In this document: positions 1 to 8,942 of the stretch, one piece after another | Position numbering within the stretch: the stretch's first letter is position 1 | How the letters are laid out: the number at the start of each line of letters is the position of its first letter | Assembly: GCF_021391495.1 (NCBI RefSeq) | Contig: NZ_CP090063.1 | Span: 7,316,001 to 7,380,000, forward strand | Source: Amycolatopsis acidiphila | GTDB taxonomy: Bacteria; Actinomycetota; Actinomycetes; Mycobacteriales; Pseudonocardiaceae | Reading direction: 5' to 3' | DNA: 64,000 nucleotides | The notes under the pieces: generated by a model | Told to the model about the DNA's origin: nothing | What the model saw: only the letters and a program-made list of their open reading frames with translations | Databases searched by the model: none | Program-made: the position numbers and the translations under genes

Positions 1-595
1 CGTCGCCGGGCAGCACCGCGATCGCGTTGCCCTCCATCGGCGCGACCGCCAGGCGCTGGTTCTCGATCCGGGCCCGCACCACGACGTCCGCCCCGGCGAG
101 CACGTCGTCGTCCGCGTCCCGGACGCCGGCCGCGACGTTCGAGCCGAGCTCCGGGAACTGCGTGGGCGCGCCGGGTTCGAGGGCCTGCTCGGGGTCGATC
201 GCCGCGGGCAACGGCTCGTAGTCGACGTCCACCAGCTCCAGCGCGTCCTCCGCGGCGGTCGCCGACTCGGCCACGACGGCGACCACCGGCTCACCCACGA
301 ACCGCACTCTGTCCGAGGCCAGCGGATACCTTGCGCACTGCGGGTTCACCTCGATGAACACCGGCAGCGACGGCAGGCCCAGGTCCTCCGCGGTGTAGAC
401 GGCCACGACCCCGGGCGCCTTCGCGGCCTCGGTGACGTCGATCCCGGTGATCAGCGCGTGCGCGAACGGCGAGCGCACGAAAGCCACGTGGAGCGCACCG
501 TCGAAACGGAGGTTGCCCACGTAGCTACCCTGCCCGCGCAGCAGTTCCGGGTCCTCGACCCGGCGGACCTCGGTACCCAGCAATGAACCCGGCAT
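1..595 (-). CDS. Molybdopterin-binding subunit of a xanthine/CO dehydrogenase-family hydroxylase (5' part only)
   Basis: The gene reads leftwards from ATG at 595 and leaves the window, so about 198 N-terminal residues are visible. They start MPGSLLGTEVRRVEDPELLRG and continue with an LRFDGALHVAFVRSPFAHA segment. That is the standard opening of the large molybdenum-cofactor subunit of CoxL/XdhA-type enzymes (a/b hammerhead domain, VRSPxAHAxI motif). Enzymes of this family hydroxylate purines, aldehydes or CO with a Mo-molybdopterin cytosine dinucleotide cofactor. The active-site region lies outside the window, so the substrate cannot be told. moeA, which inserts molybdenum, lies 5 kb away in the same window. 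Family assignment is firm; the CO versus xanthine/aldehyde choice is open. Confidence 0.85.
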   Translation of the reverse strand, partial: MPGSLLGTEVRRVEDPELLRGQGSYVGNLRFDGALHVAFVRSPFAHALITGIDVTEAAKAPGVVAVYTAEDLGLPSLPVFIEVNPQCARYPLASDRVRFVGEPVVAVVAESATAAEDALELVDVDYEPLPAAIDPEQALEPGAPTQFPELGSNVAAGVRDADDDVLAGADVVVRARIENQRLAVAPMEGNAIAVLPGD

Positions 596-725
596 ACCCG
601 CGACTCTATAGCGGGGATCGCCCCCTGCCCACGTGGACCAGCTCCAGCTCAGGGGCGGAAGACCGGGGTCGTCTCAGGGCCCTTCCCCGATGTCCGCGCG
701 GGCTTTCCGGCCGAACATCGATGGC

Positions 726-938
726 ATGACGAACAACGTGAACACCATCAAGAAGCTCCGTCGTAGCTCGTCGGACCGGATGATCTCCGGGGTGTGCGCC
801 GGCTGGGCCGAGTACCTCGGCGTCGACGTGTCGATCCTGCGCATCGGCATGGTCGCCGCCGCCGTCTTCACCGGCGGCGCGGCCGCGATCGTGTACGCCG
901 CGTGCTGGTTCCTCACGCCGGAAGACACCGCCGAGTGA
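726..938 (+). CDS. PspC-domain membrane protein
   Basis: A 70-residue protein from ATG 726. An upstream in-frame start at 633 would add 31 unlikely, Pro/Ser-rich residues. Residues 10-35 carry the PspC signature (LRRSSSDRMISGVCAGWAEYLG), followed by one hydrophobic segment at about 38-63 and a short acidic tail. PspC-domain proteins are small inner-membrane proteins of the envelope-stress (phage-shock) response; several in actinobacteria stand alone, as here. It is divergent from the molybdoenzyme gene and convergent with groEL, with a hairpin between them. No partner pspA is visible. Confidence 0.85.
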   Translation: MTNNVNTIKKLRRSSSDRMISGVCAGWAEYLGVDVSILRIGMVAAAVFTGGAAAIVYAACWFLTPEDTAE

Positions 939-953
939 CCCGGAAACGCCGAA

Positions 954-985
954 GGGGGCTCCGGCACCGAAGTACCGAAGCCCCC
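954..985. terminator. Bidirectional hairpin terminator between pspC-like gene and groEL
   Basis: GGGGGCT at 954-960 pairs with AGCCCCC at 979-985, with further partial pairing inside. It lies just after the PspC gene stop (938) and before the groEL stop (1008), between two converging genes. There is no long T run, as is usual in high-GC actinobacteria. Confidence 0.6.
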
Positions 986-1007
986 TCCAGGCTTTGACGC
1001 GGACTTG

Positions 1008-2771
<1,764 letters not shown>

Positions 2772-2814
2772 TCACCGTCCCGACCTTTCAGGCGAGCGGT
2801 CGGCGACCGCCCGT

Positions 2815-2841
2815 CTGGCACTCGACGGTGCCGAGTGCCAA
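2815..2841. promoter_or_regulatory. CIRCE element (HrcA operator), distal copy
   Basis: CTGGCACTC, nine-base spacer, GAGTGCCAA. The known CIRCE consensus is TTAGCACTC-N9-GAGTGCTAA, so both arms match at seven or eight of nine positions. The core TGGCACTC/GAGTGCCA is a perfect inverted repeat. It lies upstream of groEL and 8 bp from the second CIRCE. Confidence 0.85.
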
Positions 2842-2849
2842 TCCTGTGT

Positions 2850-2876
2850 TTAGCACTCTCGGCCGGAGAGTGCAAG
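2850..2876. promoter_or_regulatory. CIRCE element (HrcA operator), proximal to the kinase gene
   Basis: TTAGCACTC, nine-base spacer, GAGTGCAAG. The left arm is an exact consensus match and the right arm differs in two positions. It sits between the end of the upstream kinase gene (2886) and groEL. Two adjacent operators suggest tight HrcA control of groEL alone, since the kinase lies on the other side. Confidence 0.9.
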
Positions 2877-2885
2877 AACCGCAGC

Positions 2886-4280
2886 TCAGGCCGAGGGGCG
2901 GATGGGGATGGTCGCGGGCGGCGGATTGTTCGCGGATGACCCGGGACCCGGCCCGCCGGTGGGGCCGACCGGGATGTCGGGCGCGGTGGGCTGGGGCGAG
3001 CCGCCGCCGCTCCCGCCGCTCAGCAGGATGGCCGCGACCACTCCGCCGGCCACGACGACGGCACCGAGCAACAGCCAGAGCCACAGCAGGCTGCGCTTCC
3101 TCGGCTGCGGTTGGTGCGGGGGATAACCGTGAGGCGGCCCGTAGCCGGCCGGGGCGTAACCCGGCTGCGGTACCCCGAACGGCGGGCTGTGATAGCCGGA
3201 CTGGTGGTAGCCCTGCTGCGGCGGCGGCCCGTACTGCTGCGGCGGGTACTGCTGCTGTCCCCAGCCCTGCTGCCGGCCCCACTGCTGTTGTTGCGGGTAG
3301 GGCTGCTGCCGGGTCGGCTGTGAGTCCGGCTGCTGGGGATAGGGCTGCTGCTCGGTGGGCTGTGCGTCCGGGCCCCACGGCGACGAGCCGGACGGCGGCC
3401 CCGCGGCCTGCGCCACCTCCGCGCGGGGGTCGGTCAGTACCGGGCCGAGCGCGTTGCGCGCGCTCGCGATCAGGTCGCAACAGTTGTCATAGCGGTCCGG
3501 CGGGCTCTTGGCCATCCCCTTGCGGACGACGTCGTCGATCGCGGGCGGCAGCGACGCCACGCGCGAGACCGGCGGCGGCTCTCCCGCCAGATGCCCCTTG
3601 ATGACCGTCGGCACATCGCCCTTGAACGGCGGGCCGCCGGTGAGGCACGCGTACAGCACGCAAGCGAGCGCGTACTGGTCCGTCCGGCCGTCGAGCGGTT
3701 CGCCGCGCAGGTGCTCGGGCGCGGCATAGGTCGGCGATCCGAGGAAGTCGCCCCCACGCGTGCGATGGCCCGTCGCGCCGCGGCGAGTCAGCCCGAAGTC
3801 CGCGACGTAGACGTGCTCGCGCGCGGACTCCCGGCTGGTGACCAGCACGTTGGCCGGCTTCACGTCGAGGTGCACCAGACCGCGGCTGTGCAGGCTGTCC
3901 AGGGCGTCGGCGACCTGGTCCAGCAGGCGCAGCGTGCGCTCGGGCGAGATCGGGCCCGCCGAGATCAGGCTCGCCAGGTCCGCTCCGTCCACCAGGCGCA
4001 TGGCGATGTAGTGCATGCCGTCGATCTCGCCGAAGTCGTACAGCGGCACGACATTGGCGTGATCGATGGCCGAGGTGTTGCGGGCCTCGTCGACGAAGCG
4101 CTCGCGGAACTCGGCGTCCGCCCCGAGGTGCTCACCGATCACCTTCAAGGCGACCTTCCGCCCGAGCCGGACGTCGGTCGCCTTGTACATGACGCTCATG
4201 CCGCCCTTGCCGAGCACTCCGTCTATGCGGTAGTTGCCCAGCCGACGACCGGTGAGGTCCCCCGAGACATCGCCTGTCAC
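2886..4280 (-). CDS. Membrane-anchored Ser/Thr protein kinase (Pkn family)
   Basis: 464 residues from an initiator at 4280. The kinase domain covers about residues 16-270: Gly-rich loop GKGGMS, ATP lysine in VALKVI (about 46), catalytic loop HLDVKPANVL (HRD altered to HLD, as in several actinobacterial Pkn kinases), DFG, and APE in the activation segment. A Pro/Gln/Tyr-rich linker follows (about 290-390), then one transmembrane helix (about 398-420) and a short Gly/Pro-rich external tail with no PASTA repeats. Kinases of this type phosphorylate cytosolic and cell-wall proteins. It reads in the same direction as the csp gene (23 bp upstream) and groEL. Its target is unknown. Confidence 0.95.
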   Translation of the reverse strand: MTGDVSGDLTGRRLGNYRIDGVLGKGGMSVMYKATDVRLGRKVALKVIGEHLGADAEFRERFVDEARNTSAIDHANVVPLYDFGEIDGMHYIAMRLVDGADLASLISAGPISPERTLRLLDQVADALDSLHSRGLVHLDVKPANVLVTSRESAREHVYVADFGLTRRGATGHRTRGGDFLGSPTYAAPEHLRGEPLDGRTDQYALACVLYACLTGGPPFKGDVPTVIKGHLAGEPPPVSRVASLPPAIDDVVRKGMAKSPPDRYDNCCDLIASARNALGPVLTDPRAEVAQAAGPPSGSSPWGPDAQPTEQQPYPQQPDSQPTRQQPYPQQQQWGRQQGWGQQQYPPQQYGPPPQQGYHQSGYHSPPFGVPQPGYAPAGYGPPHGYPPHQPQPRKRSLLWLWLLLGAVVVAGGVVAAILLSGGSGGGSPQPTAPDIPVGPTGGPGPGSSANNPPPATIPIRPSA

Positions 4281-4302
4281 GAGGGCAGCCTAGCCGTACC
4301 CG

Positions 4303-4509
4303 CTAGGACAGCTTGCGGACGTCCGCCGCCTGGCTGCGGCCATCGCGACCGGCCTGGATCTCGAACTCCACCTTGTCCCCCTCGTCGAGAGTGCGGAATC
4401 CGTCGGACTGAATCGCCGAGTAATGCACGAATACGTCCGGGCCCTCGGGCGATGCGATGAACCCGTAGCCCTTTTCGGAATTGAACCACTTGACCGTGCC
4501 GACTGCCAC
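4303..4509 (-). CDS. Cold-shock domain protein (CspA family)
   Basis: 68 residues from GTG 4509, chosen because GGAGG lies 5 bp upstream and the product then begins [18 protein letters not shown], the family start. A longer reading frame to 4677 has no support. RNP1-like KGYGFI and RNP2-like VFVHYSAI motifs for single-stranded RNA/DNA binding are present. CspA-type proteins act as RNA chaperones in cold or general stress. The kinase gene follows 23 bp downstream on the same strand. Whether this copy is cold-inducible cannot be told. Confidence 0.95.
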   Translation of the reverse strand: MAVGTVKWFNSEKGYGFIASPEGPDVFVHYSAIQSDGFRTLDEGDKVEFEIQAGRDGRSQAADVRKLS

Positions 4510-4609
4510 GGCGTCCTCCTTGCGACCAAAGAACACTGGAAGACCGGCCGAACCGATGTCCCGAGATGCGATCACGCTACCGGAATAACGGCGTCGGGCA
4601 ATGGGCAAT

Positions 4610-5224
4610 TCACCGAGATTTACGAGCTTGTACCAGGACGGTGCCCGGACCGGCGAAGTCGAGCGCGAGCCCTTCACCCGTCCGGATCGACTGCGGGCCC
4701 GAGGGATCCACCGCGCGCAGGCGGCACTGGACGGTGTCCGGATAGGCCAGCAGGTACTGCGGGCGCACCGTGATCAGCTCCCCCGCCTCGATTTTGAACG
4801 CGTCGACCGGGCCCGCGCAGGCGAGCACGAGCGGGCCGGTTCCGCTGTAGTGCTCCAGAAAACCGCCGTCGCCGCCGAAGAGTGCCTGCAGCGCCTGCCA
4901 TCCGTGGTCGACGCGGACCGTGGACGGGCGCGCGAGGAAGGCCAGCTTCGCGACGTTCCAGCCGGTGCGGCCGTCGAGCTCCAGCGGGTAGACGTCGCCG
5001 GGATCGGCGGGCGCGAGGTCGACCCAGCCGCCGTCCTTCGGCGCCGTGAACACCGTCGGCGCGCCTTTGCCGTGTGTGCGCAGGCCGCCGCGTGACTGCG
5101 AAACCTCGGTGACGCCGAAGCTGCTGGCGAGGAGCGTGTCGGGCACGGCCTGCACCGCCTCACCGGCCGCGAGGCTGACCCGCGCCACGCCGAAGGCGGG
5201 CGTGTGCCGCGTGTGGACCTGCAC
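4610..5224 (-). CDS. AIM24 family protein
   Basis: 204 residues starting [16 protein letters not shown]. The pattern of short beta strands with [22 protein letters not shown] and a late [13 protein letters not shown] segment is characteristic of the AIM24/DUF124 beta-barrel family. Its bacterial members have no established biochemical role; the yeast namesake is a mitochondrial inner-membrane protein. There is no signal peptide or membrane helix. It lies 100 bp upstream of the csp gene on the same strand and diverges from moeA. Family is clear, function unknown. Confidence 0.85.
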   Translation of the reverse strand: MQVHTRHTPAFGVARVSLAAGEAVQAVPDTLLASSFGVTEVSQSRGGLRTHGKGAPTVFTAPKDGGWVDLAPADPGDVYPLELDGRTGWNVAKLAFLARPSTVRVDHGWQALQALFGGDGGFLEHYSGTGPLVLACAGPVDAFKIEAGELITVRPQYLLAYPDTVQCRLRAVDPSGPQSIRTGEGLALDFAGPGTVLVQARKSR

Positions 5225-5286
5225 CGAACCTCCCCCGAAGGCTGATCAAACGGGGTGAGTGTCGCACGCTGCGCCGGAGGGGCAGG

Positions 5287-6498
5287 ATGGTCGTCGTGGT
5301 TTCCGTCGACGAATACCGTGCCGAGATCGTCTCGCTGCTGGGCACCGCGCCCCCGGTGAGCCTGCCGCTGGCCGACTGCGCGGGACTCGTGCTGGCGGAC
5401 GACGTGCTCGCCGGGGTCTCGCTGCCGCCCTTCGACAACTCCGCGATGGACGGCTACGCCGTGCGCGCGGCCGACGTCGCCGGGGCGAGCGCCGAAAGCC
5501 CGGTCGAGCTCCCGGTCGGTGAGGACATCCCGGCCGGCCGGGTCGATGTGCCCGAGCTGCCACCGGGCGTCACCCATCGGATCATGACCGGCGCGCCGAT
5601 GCCGCCGGGCGCGGACAGCGTCGTGATGGTCGAGCGCACCGACGGGGGCACCGAGAAGGTGCGCATCAACGAAGCCCCGGAGCCGGGCGCGCACATCCGG
5701 CACGTCGGTGAGGACGTGCAAAAGGGCTCGGTCGCGCTGCCGAAGGGCACGGTGCTGGGGCCGGCGCAGCTCGGCCTCGCCGCGGCGGTCGGGCTCGACC
5801 GGCTGATCGTGCGCAAGCCGTTGCGCGTCCTGGTCGTGTCGACGGGCACGGAGCTCGTGGTGCCGCCGCGCCCGCTCAAGTTCGGGCAGATCTACGAGTC
5901 CAACAGCATCACGCTCGCGGCCGCGATCCGCGCGCTGGGCTGCGAGGCCGAGATCGCGATGAGCATCGACGACGTCGGCATGTTCCGGCGGGCGATCGAG
6001 CCGCGGCTGGGCGAGTTCGACCTCGTGGTCACCACCGGCGGCGTGAGCGCGGGCGCGTACGAGGTGGTCAAGGACGCGCTGACCGGCATGGACGTGCGGT
6101 TCCAGAAGGTCGCGATTCAGCCCGGCGGGCCGCAGGGCAACGGCCGGTGGAACGGCATCCCGGTGGTCACGCTGCCCGGCAACCCGGTCAGCGTGCTGGT
6201 GTCGTTCGAGGTGTTCCTGCGCCCGGCGCTGCTGACCGCGCTCGGCCACAGCAACGTCGACCGGCACCGCGTGCGGGCCCGGCTGACCGAAGGGCTGAAG
6301 TCCCCGGCCGGTCGCCGCCAGTTCCGCCGCGGGTACTACTGGCAGCGCGAAGGCGAGGTGACCGGCGAGGTCGGCCCGCGGGGCGGCCCCGGGTCACACC
6401 TGCTCGCGGCCTTCACGCAGGCCAACTGCCTGATCGTGCTGCCGGAGAGCGTCGCGGACGTGCCCCAGGGCGCCGAAGTCGACGTGCTGCTGTTCTGA
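5287..6498 (+). CDS. moeA: Molybdopterin molybdotransferase MoeA (Glp)
   Basis: 403 residues; start at ATG 5287 (GTGs at 5293 and 5299 are alternatives). MoeA inserts molybdate into adenylylated molybdopterin to make molybdenum cofactor. Landmarks are PPFDNSAMDGYAVRA near residue 47, IMTGAPMPPGADSVVMVE near 98, TTGGVSAGAYE near 247 and LPGNPVSVLVSF near 297; length is normal. In M. tuberculosis moeA2 sits between groEL2 and psd-pssA in the same order. A molybdoenzyme subunit at the left edge of the window is a possible client. Confidence 0.96.
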   Translation: MVVVVSVDEYRAEIVSLLGTAPPVSLPLADCAGLVLADDVLAGVSLPPFDNSAMDGYAVRAADVAGASAESPVELPVGEDIPAGRVDVPELPPGVTHRIMTGAPMPPGADSVVMVERTDGGTEKVRINEAPEPGAHIRHVGEDVQKGSVALPKGTVLGPAQLGLAAAVGLDRLIVRKPLRVLVVSTGTELVVPPRPLKFGQIYESNSITLAAAIRALGCEAEIAMSIDDVGMFRRAIEPRLGEFDLVVTTGGVSAGAYEVVKDALTGMDVRFQKVAIQPGGPQGNGRWNGIPVVTLPGNPVSVLVSFEVFLRPALLTALGHSNVDRHRVRARLTEGLKSPAGRRQFRRGYYWQREGEVTGEVGPRGGPGSHLLAAFTQANCLIVLPESVADVPQGAEVDVLLF

Positions 6499-6517
6499 TC
6501 CCCGTACCATTCGGTGC

Positions 6518-6811
6518 ATGGGGATCTTCTCGTGGATCGTGTTCGGGGCACTGGCGGGCTGGGCGGCGAACCTCGTCATCGGCGGACGTGAGCGGCGGCG
6601 GCAGGGTTGCCTGGTCAGCGTGCTCGTCGGAGTGGTCGGCGCCGCACTCGGCGGGCTGCTCTACCGGCTGATCACCGGCCACGAGAAGACGTTCGACTTC
6701 GACTTCCCGAGCTTCGGCGTGGCCGTGCTCGGTGCCGTCGTGCTGCTGGGCGTCCTGCGGCTCGCGCTGAGCCTCGGCCGCGGCGGGCCACGATCGCGTG
6801 ACCGCATGTAA
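6518..6811 (+). CDS. GlsB/YeaQ/YmgE-type small membrane protein
   Basis: 97 residues, starting 19 bp after moeA. Three hydrophobic helices (about 4-24, 31-51 and 66-88) with the family's GxxAGWxANLVIGG opening and a GALGGLLY-like middle. Members are small stress-associated membrane proteins of unknown mechanism, formerly called transglycosylase-associated. Co-transcription with moeA is possible from the spacing, but no functional link is apparent. Confidence 0.85.
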   Translation: MGIFSWIVFGALAGWAANLVIGGRERRRQGCLVSVLVGVVGAALGGLLYRLITGHEKTFDFDFPSFGVAVLGAVVLLGVLRLALSLGRGGPRSRDRM

Positions 6812-6861
6812 CAACTTGCCCCGGCACTGTCACTTGTTGCTTTACACGAACTAAGCTTCTT

Positions 6862-7038
6862 CTACCGTGTCGGCGCCTCGTCGGGGGAAGCGTCGGCACG
6901 GTGCAGTGCGCCGCGGACGATCGACACGGCCGTCGCGAGGTCGACGAGAGTGGGGATCGGCACGCTCCGGATATCCCTCCGCCATTGCTCGAGCAGCTCG
7001 CCGAGACGCCCGTCGGGCGTGAGGTCGGGAGCTGTCAT
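6862..7038 (-). CDS. Small hypothetical protein (58 aa), divergent from psd
   Basis: ATG 7038 to TAG 6862, preceded by AGAGAGGA. The 58-residue product starts MTAPDLTPDGRLGELLEQWR and has an acidic, Leu-rich composition with a predicted helical middle (IPTLVDLATAVSIVRGALH). This is far more protein-like than the Arg-rich alternative frames over the same bases. No signal peptide, membrane helix or known motif is visible. It stands alone between the GlsB-like gene and psd. Coding status rests on start, ribosome site and composition, so it is moderately sure; function is unknown. Confidence 0.6.
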   Translation of the reverse strand: MTAPDLTPDGRLGELLEQWRRDIRSVPIPTLVDLATAVSIVRGALHRADASPDEAPTR

Positions 7039-7130
7039 GACGGGTCCTCTCTGCTGTTACTACGTTCTGCATCGCCGGTGACGACTTTGCGTTAACAAGC
7101 TCGCCCCGGATGGGTTCCCCCTCACAGCCA

Positions 7131-7173
7131 GGCCGACCTGGCCCGAGCGGTAGCGTGGATACCCAGGTCGGCC
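7131..7173. promoter_or_regulatory. 11-bp perfect inverted repeat upstream of psd
   Basis: GGCCGACCTGG at 7131-7141 and CCAGGTCGGCC at 7163-7173, separated by 21 bp containing a TAGCGT -10-like hexamer, about 50 bp before the psd start. It could be an operator or an RNA hairpin. No regulator family is recognised. Confidence 0.45.
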
Positions 7174-7218
7174 AACCACCAGGCCGGTCGAGGCCCGGTC
7201 GATACCAACCGGTTACCT

Positions 7219-7959
7219 ATGACAACCCACGGGAACGTGATGAGCCCCAAATCGCCGGAGCAGGCGGGCAACCCTGTCGCCCACGCACTGCAGCTGGCCC
7301 GCGAAACCCTTCCCCCGATGCACCCGGCCGGACGTCCGTTCGTCGCCGGCGGCGTCGCCGCCACGCTGCTGCTGCGCAGGCTGTCCAAGCCACTCGGCAC
7401 GGTCGCCGGGCTGGCGACGCTGGCCACCGCCGCCTTCTTCCGGGAGCCGCGCCGCGTGCCGCCTGCCCGCGAGGGCCTCGCGCTTGCGGCGGCGGACGGC
7501 ATCGTGTCGCTGATCGAGGAGGCCACCCCGCCGCCCGAGCTCGGCCTGCCTGCCGAACCCCGGATGCGGGTGAGCATCTTCCTGTCCGTGTTCGACGTGC
7601 ACGTGCAGCGTGCGCCCGCCACCGGCAGCGTCGAGCGGGTCGCCTACCGGCCCGGCAAGTTCCTCTCGGCGGACCTGGACAAGGCCAGCGACGACAACGA
7701 GCGCAACTCGGTCCTGCTGCGCACCGTCGACGGGCACGACCTGGTGGTCGTCCAGATAGCGGGACTCGTGGCCCGCCGCATCTTGTGCCAGATCGCAGAA
7801 GGCGACAAGATCTCCGCCGGTCGGACTTATGGTCTGATCCGCTTCGGCTCACGTGTCGACCTGTACCTCCCCCCGGGCAGCCGGGTCCTGGTCAGCAAGG
7901 GCCAGCGCACGATCGGCGGCGAAACCCCGCTCGCCGAGCTCCCCCAGGGGAAGGACTAG
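7219..7959 (+). CDS. psd: Phosphatidylserine decarboxylase
   Basis: 246 residues from ATG 7219 (ATG 7240 is an alternative). It converts phosphatidylserine to phosphatidylethanolamine using a pyruvoyl group made by self-cleavage. It is the short, archaeal-type Psd. It has an N-terminal hydrophobic stretch, an AAFFREPRRVPP segment, a VFDVHVQRAP motif and the self-processing Gly-Ser near residue 210 (LIRFGSRVDLYLP). It lies 3 bp from pssA, which makes its substrate. The order moeA, psd, pssA, AAA ATPase matches M. tuberculosis Rv0438c-Rv0435c. Confidence 0.95.
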   Translation: MTTHGNVMSPKSPEQAGNPVAHALQLARETLPPMHPAGRPFVAGGVAATLLLRRLSKPLGTVAGLATLATAAFFREPRRVPPAREGLALAAADGIVSLIEEATPPPELGLPAEPRMRVSIFLSVFDVHVQRAPATGSVERVAYRPGKFLSADLDKASDDNERNSVLLRTVDGHDLVVVQIAGLVARRILCQIAEGDKISAGRTYGLIRFGSRVDLYLPPGSRVLVSKGQRTIGGETPLAELPQGKD

Positions 7960-7962
7960 GGC

Positions 7963-8922
7963 ATGGTCCGCGTGGTGACCCCGAGCGTCCGGCTGCTGCC
8001 GAACGCGATCACGGTGCTCGCGCTGTGCGCCGGCCTGTCGGCGGTGCAGTTCGCGCTCAGCCACAACTACGTGCTCGCGATCGGCGCGATCGGCGTGGCC
8101 GCGGTGCTCGACAGCCTCGACGGCCGCATCGCGCGGCTGCTCGACGCCACGTCGAAGATGGGCGCCGAGCTGGACTCGCTGTCCGACGCGATCTCCTTCG
8201 GTGTCGCGCCCGCGCTCGTGCTCTACATCTGGCACACCGACACCGAGCGCATCAGCTGGGTCACCTCACTGGTCTTCGCGGTGTGCATCGTGCTGCGCCT
8301 CGCCCGGTTCAACACCCTGCTCGAAGTCGAGAAACCGCCGTACGCCAACGAGTTCTTCGTCGGCGTGCCGGCGCCTGCCGGCGGCCTGCTGGTGCTGATG
8401 CCGCTGATCCTGACCCTCGAGTACGGCGAGGGCTGGTGGTCCGCCAAGCCGGTGGTGTGGGTGTGGACCGTCGCGATCGCGCTGCTGTTGATCAGCCGCA
8501 TCCCGACGTTGTCGCTCAAGAGCGTCAAGGCTCCCGCGAAGGCGGCGGCCCCGCTGTTGGTCGGCGTCGGCCTGCTGGCCGCGGCCATCATCCAGTACCC
8601 GCTGATCGCGCTGGCGGTCGCGCTGCTGCTCTACCTCGCGCACATCCCGTACTCGGTCCGCCGCTACCGCTGGCTGGCCGGTCACCCGGAGGCGTGGAAC
8701 GTGCCGCTGCGGGAGCGCCGGGCGATCCGCCGGGCGCGCAGCACCCGGCGCCTGCGGCTGCGCCGGCCGAAGCTCGCCGGCGCCGGACGGCTCAGCGTCC
8801 GCCTGCCGCGCAACACGCCGGAGCACGTCGTACGGGTCCGCACGTTCTCGCCGGACGGCGAGGACCGCAACCGCCGCCGCAGCTGGCGGCGAATGGGCCT
8901 GAGGCAGCGCGGAGACCGCTAG
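7963..8922 (+). CDS. pssA: CDP-diacylglycerol-serine O-phosphatidyltransferase
   Basis: 319 residues. This membrane enzyme makes phosphatidylserine from CDP-diacylglycerol and serine. The CDP-alcohol phosphotransferase signature is complete near residues 50-80: LDSLDGRIARLLDATSKMG followed by AELDSLSD (D-x2-DG-x2-AR-x8-G-x3-D-x3-D). Around eight hydrophobic segments follow. The last 80 residues are an Arg-rich cytoplasmic tail, unusually basic and not needed by the fold. It forms an operon with psd (3-bp gap), so phosphatidylserine is made and decarboxylated by one transcript. Confidence 0.95.
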   Translation: MVRVVTPSVRLLPNAITVLALCAGLSAVQFALSHNYVLAIGAIGVAAVLDSLDGRIARLLDATSKMGAELDSLSDAISFGVAPALVLYIWHTDTERISWVTSLVFAVCIVLRLARFNTLLEVEKPPYANEFFVGVPAPAGGLLVLMPLILTLEYGEGWWSAKPVVWVWTVAIALLLISRIPTLSLKSVKAPAKAAAPLLVGVGLLAAAIIQYPLIALAVALLLYLAHIPYSVRRYRWLAGHPEAWNVPLRERRAIRRARSTRRLRLRRPKLAGAGRLSVRLPRNTPEHVVRVRTFSPDGEDRNRRRSWRRMGLRQRGDR

Positions 8923-8942
8923 CTTCGCCCTAAGGTGAGGGC

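Noticed and set aside
4510..4677. N-terminal extension of the cold-shock protein
   Set aside because: The 56 extra codons contain no family homology, whereas GTG 4509 has a good ribosome site and gives the standard N-terminus.
6851..7072. 73-codon Arg/Ala-rich frame starting at 7072 on the minus strand
   Set aside because: It overlaps the 58-aa frame with its own ribosome site and far better composition; the 73-codon product looks random.
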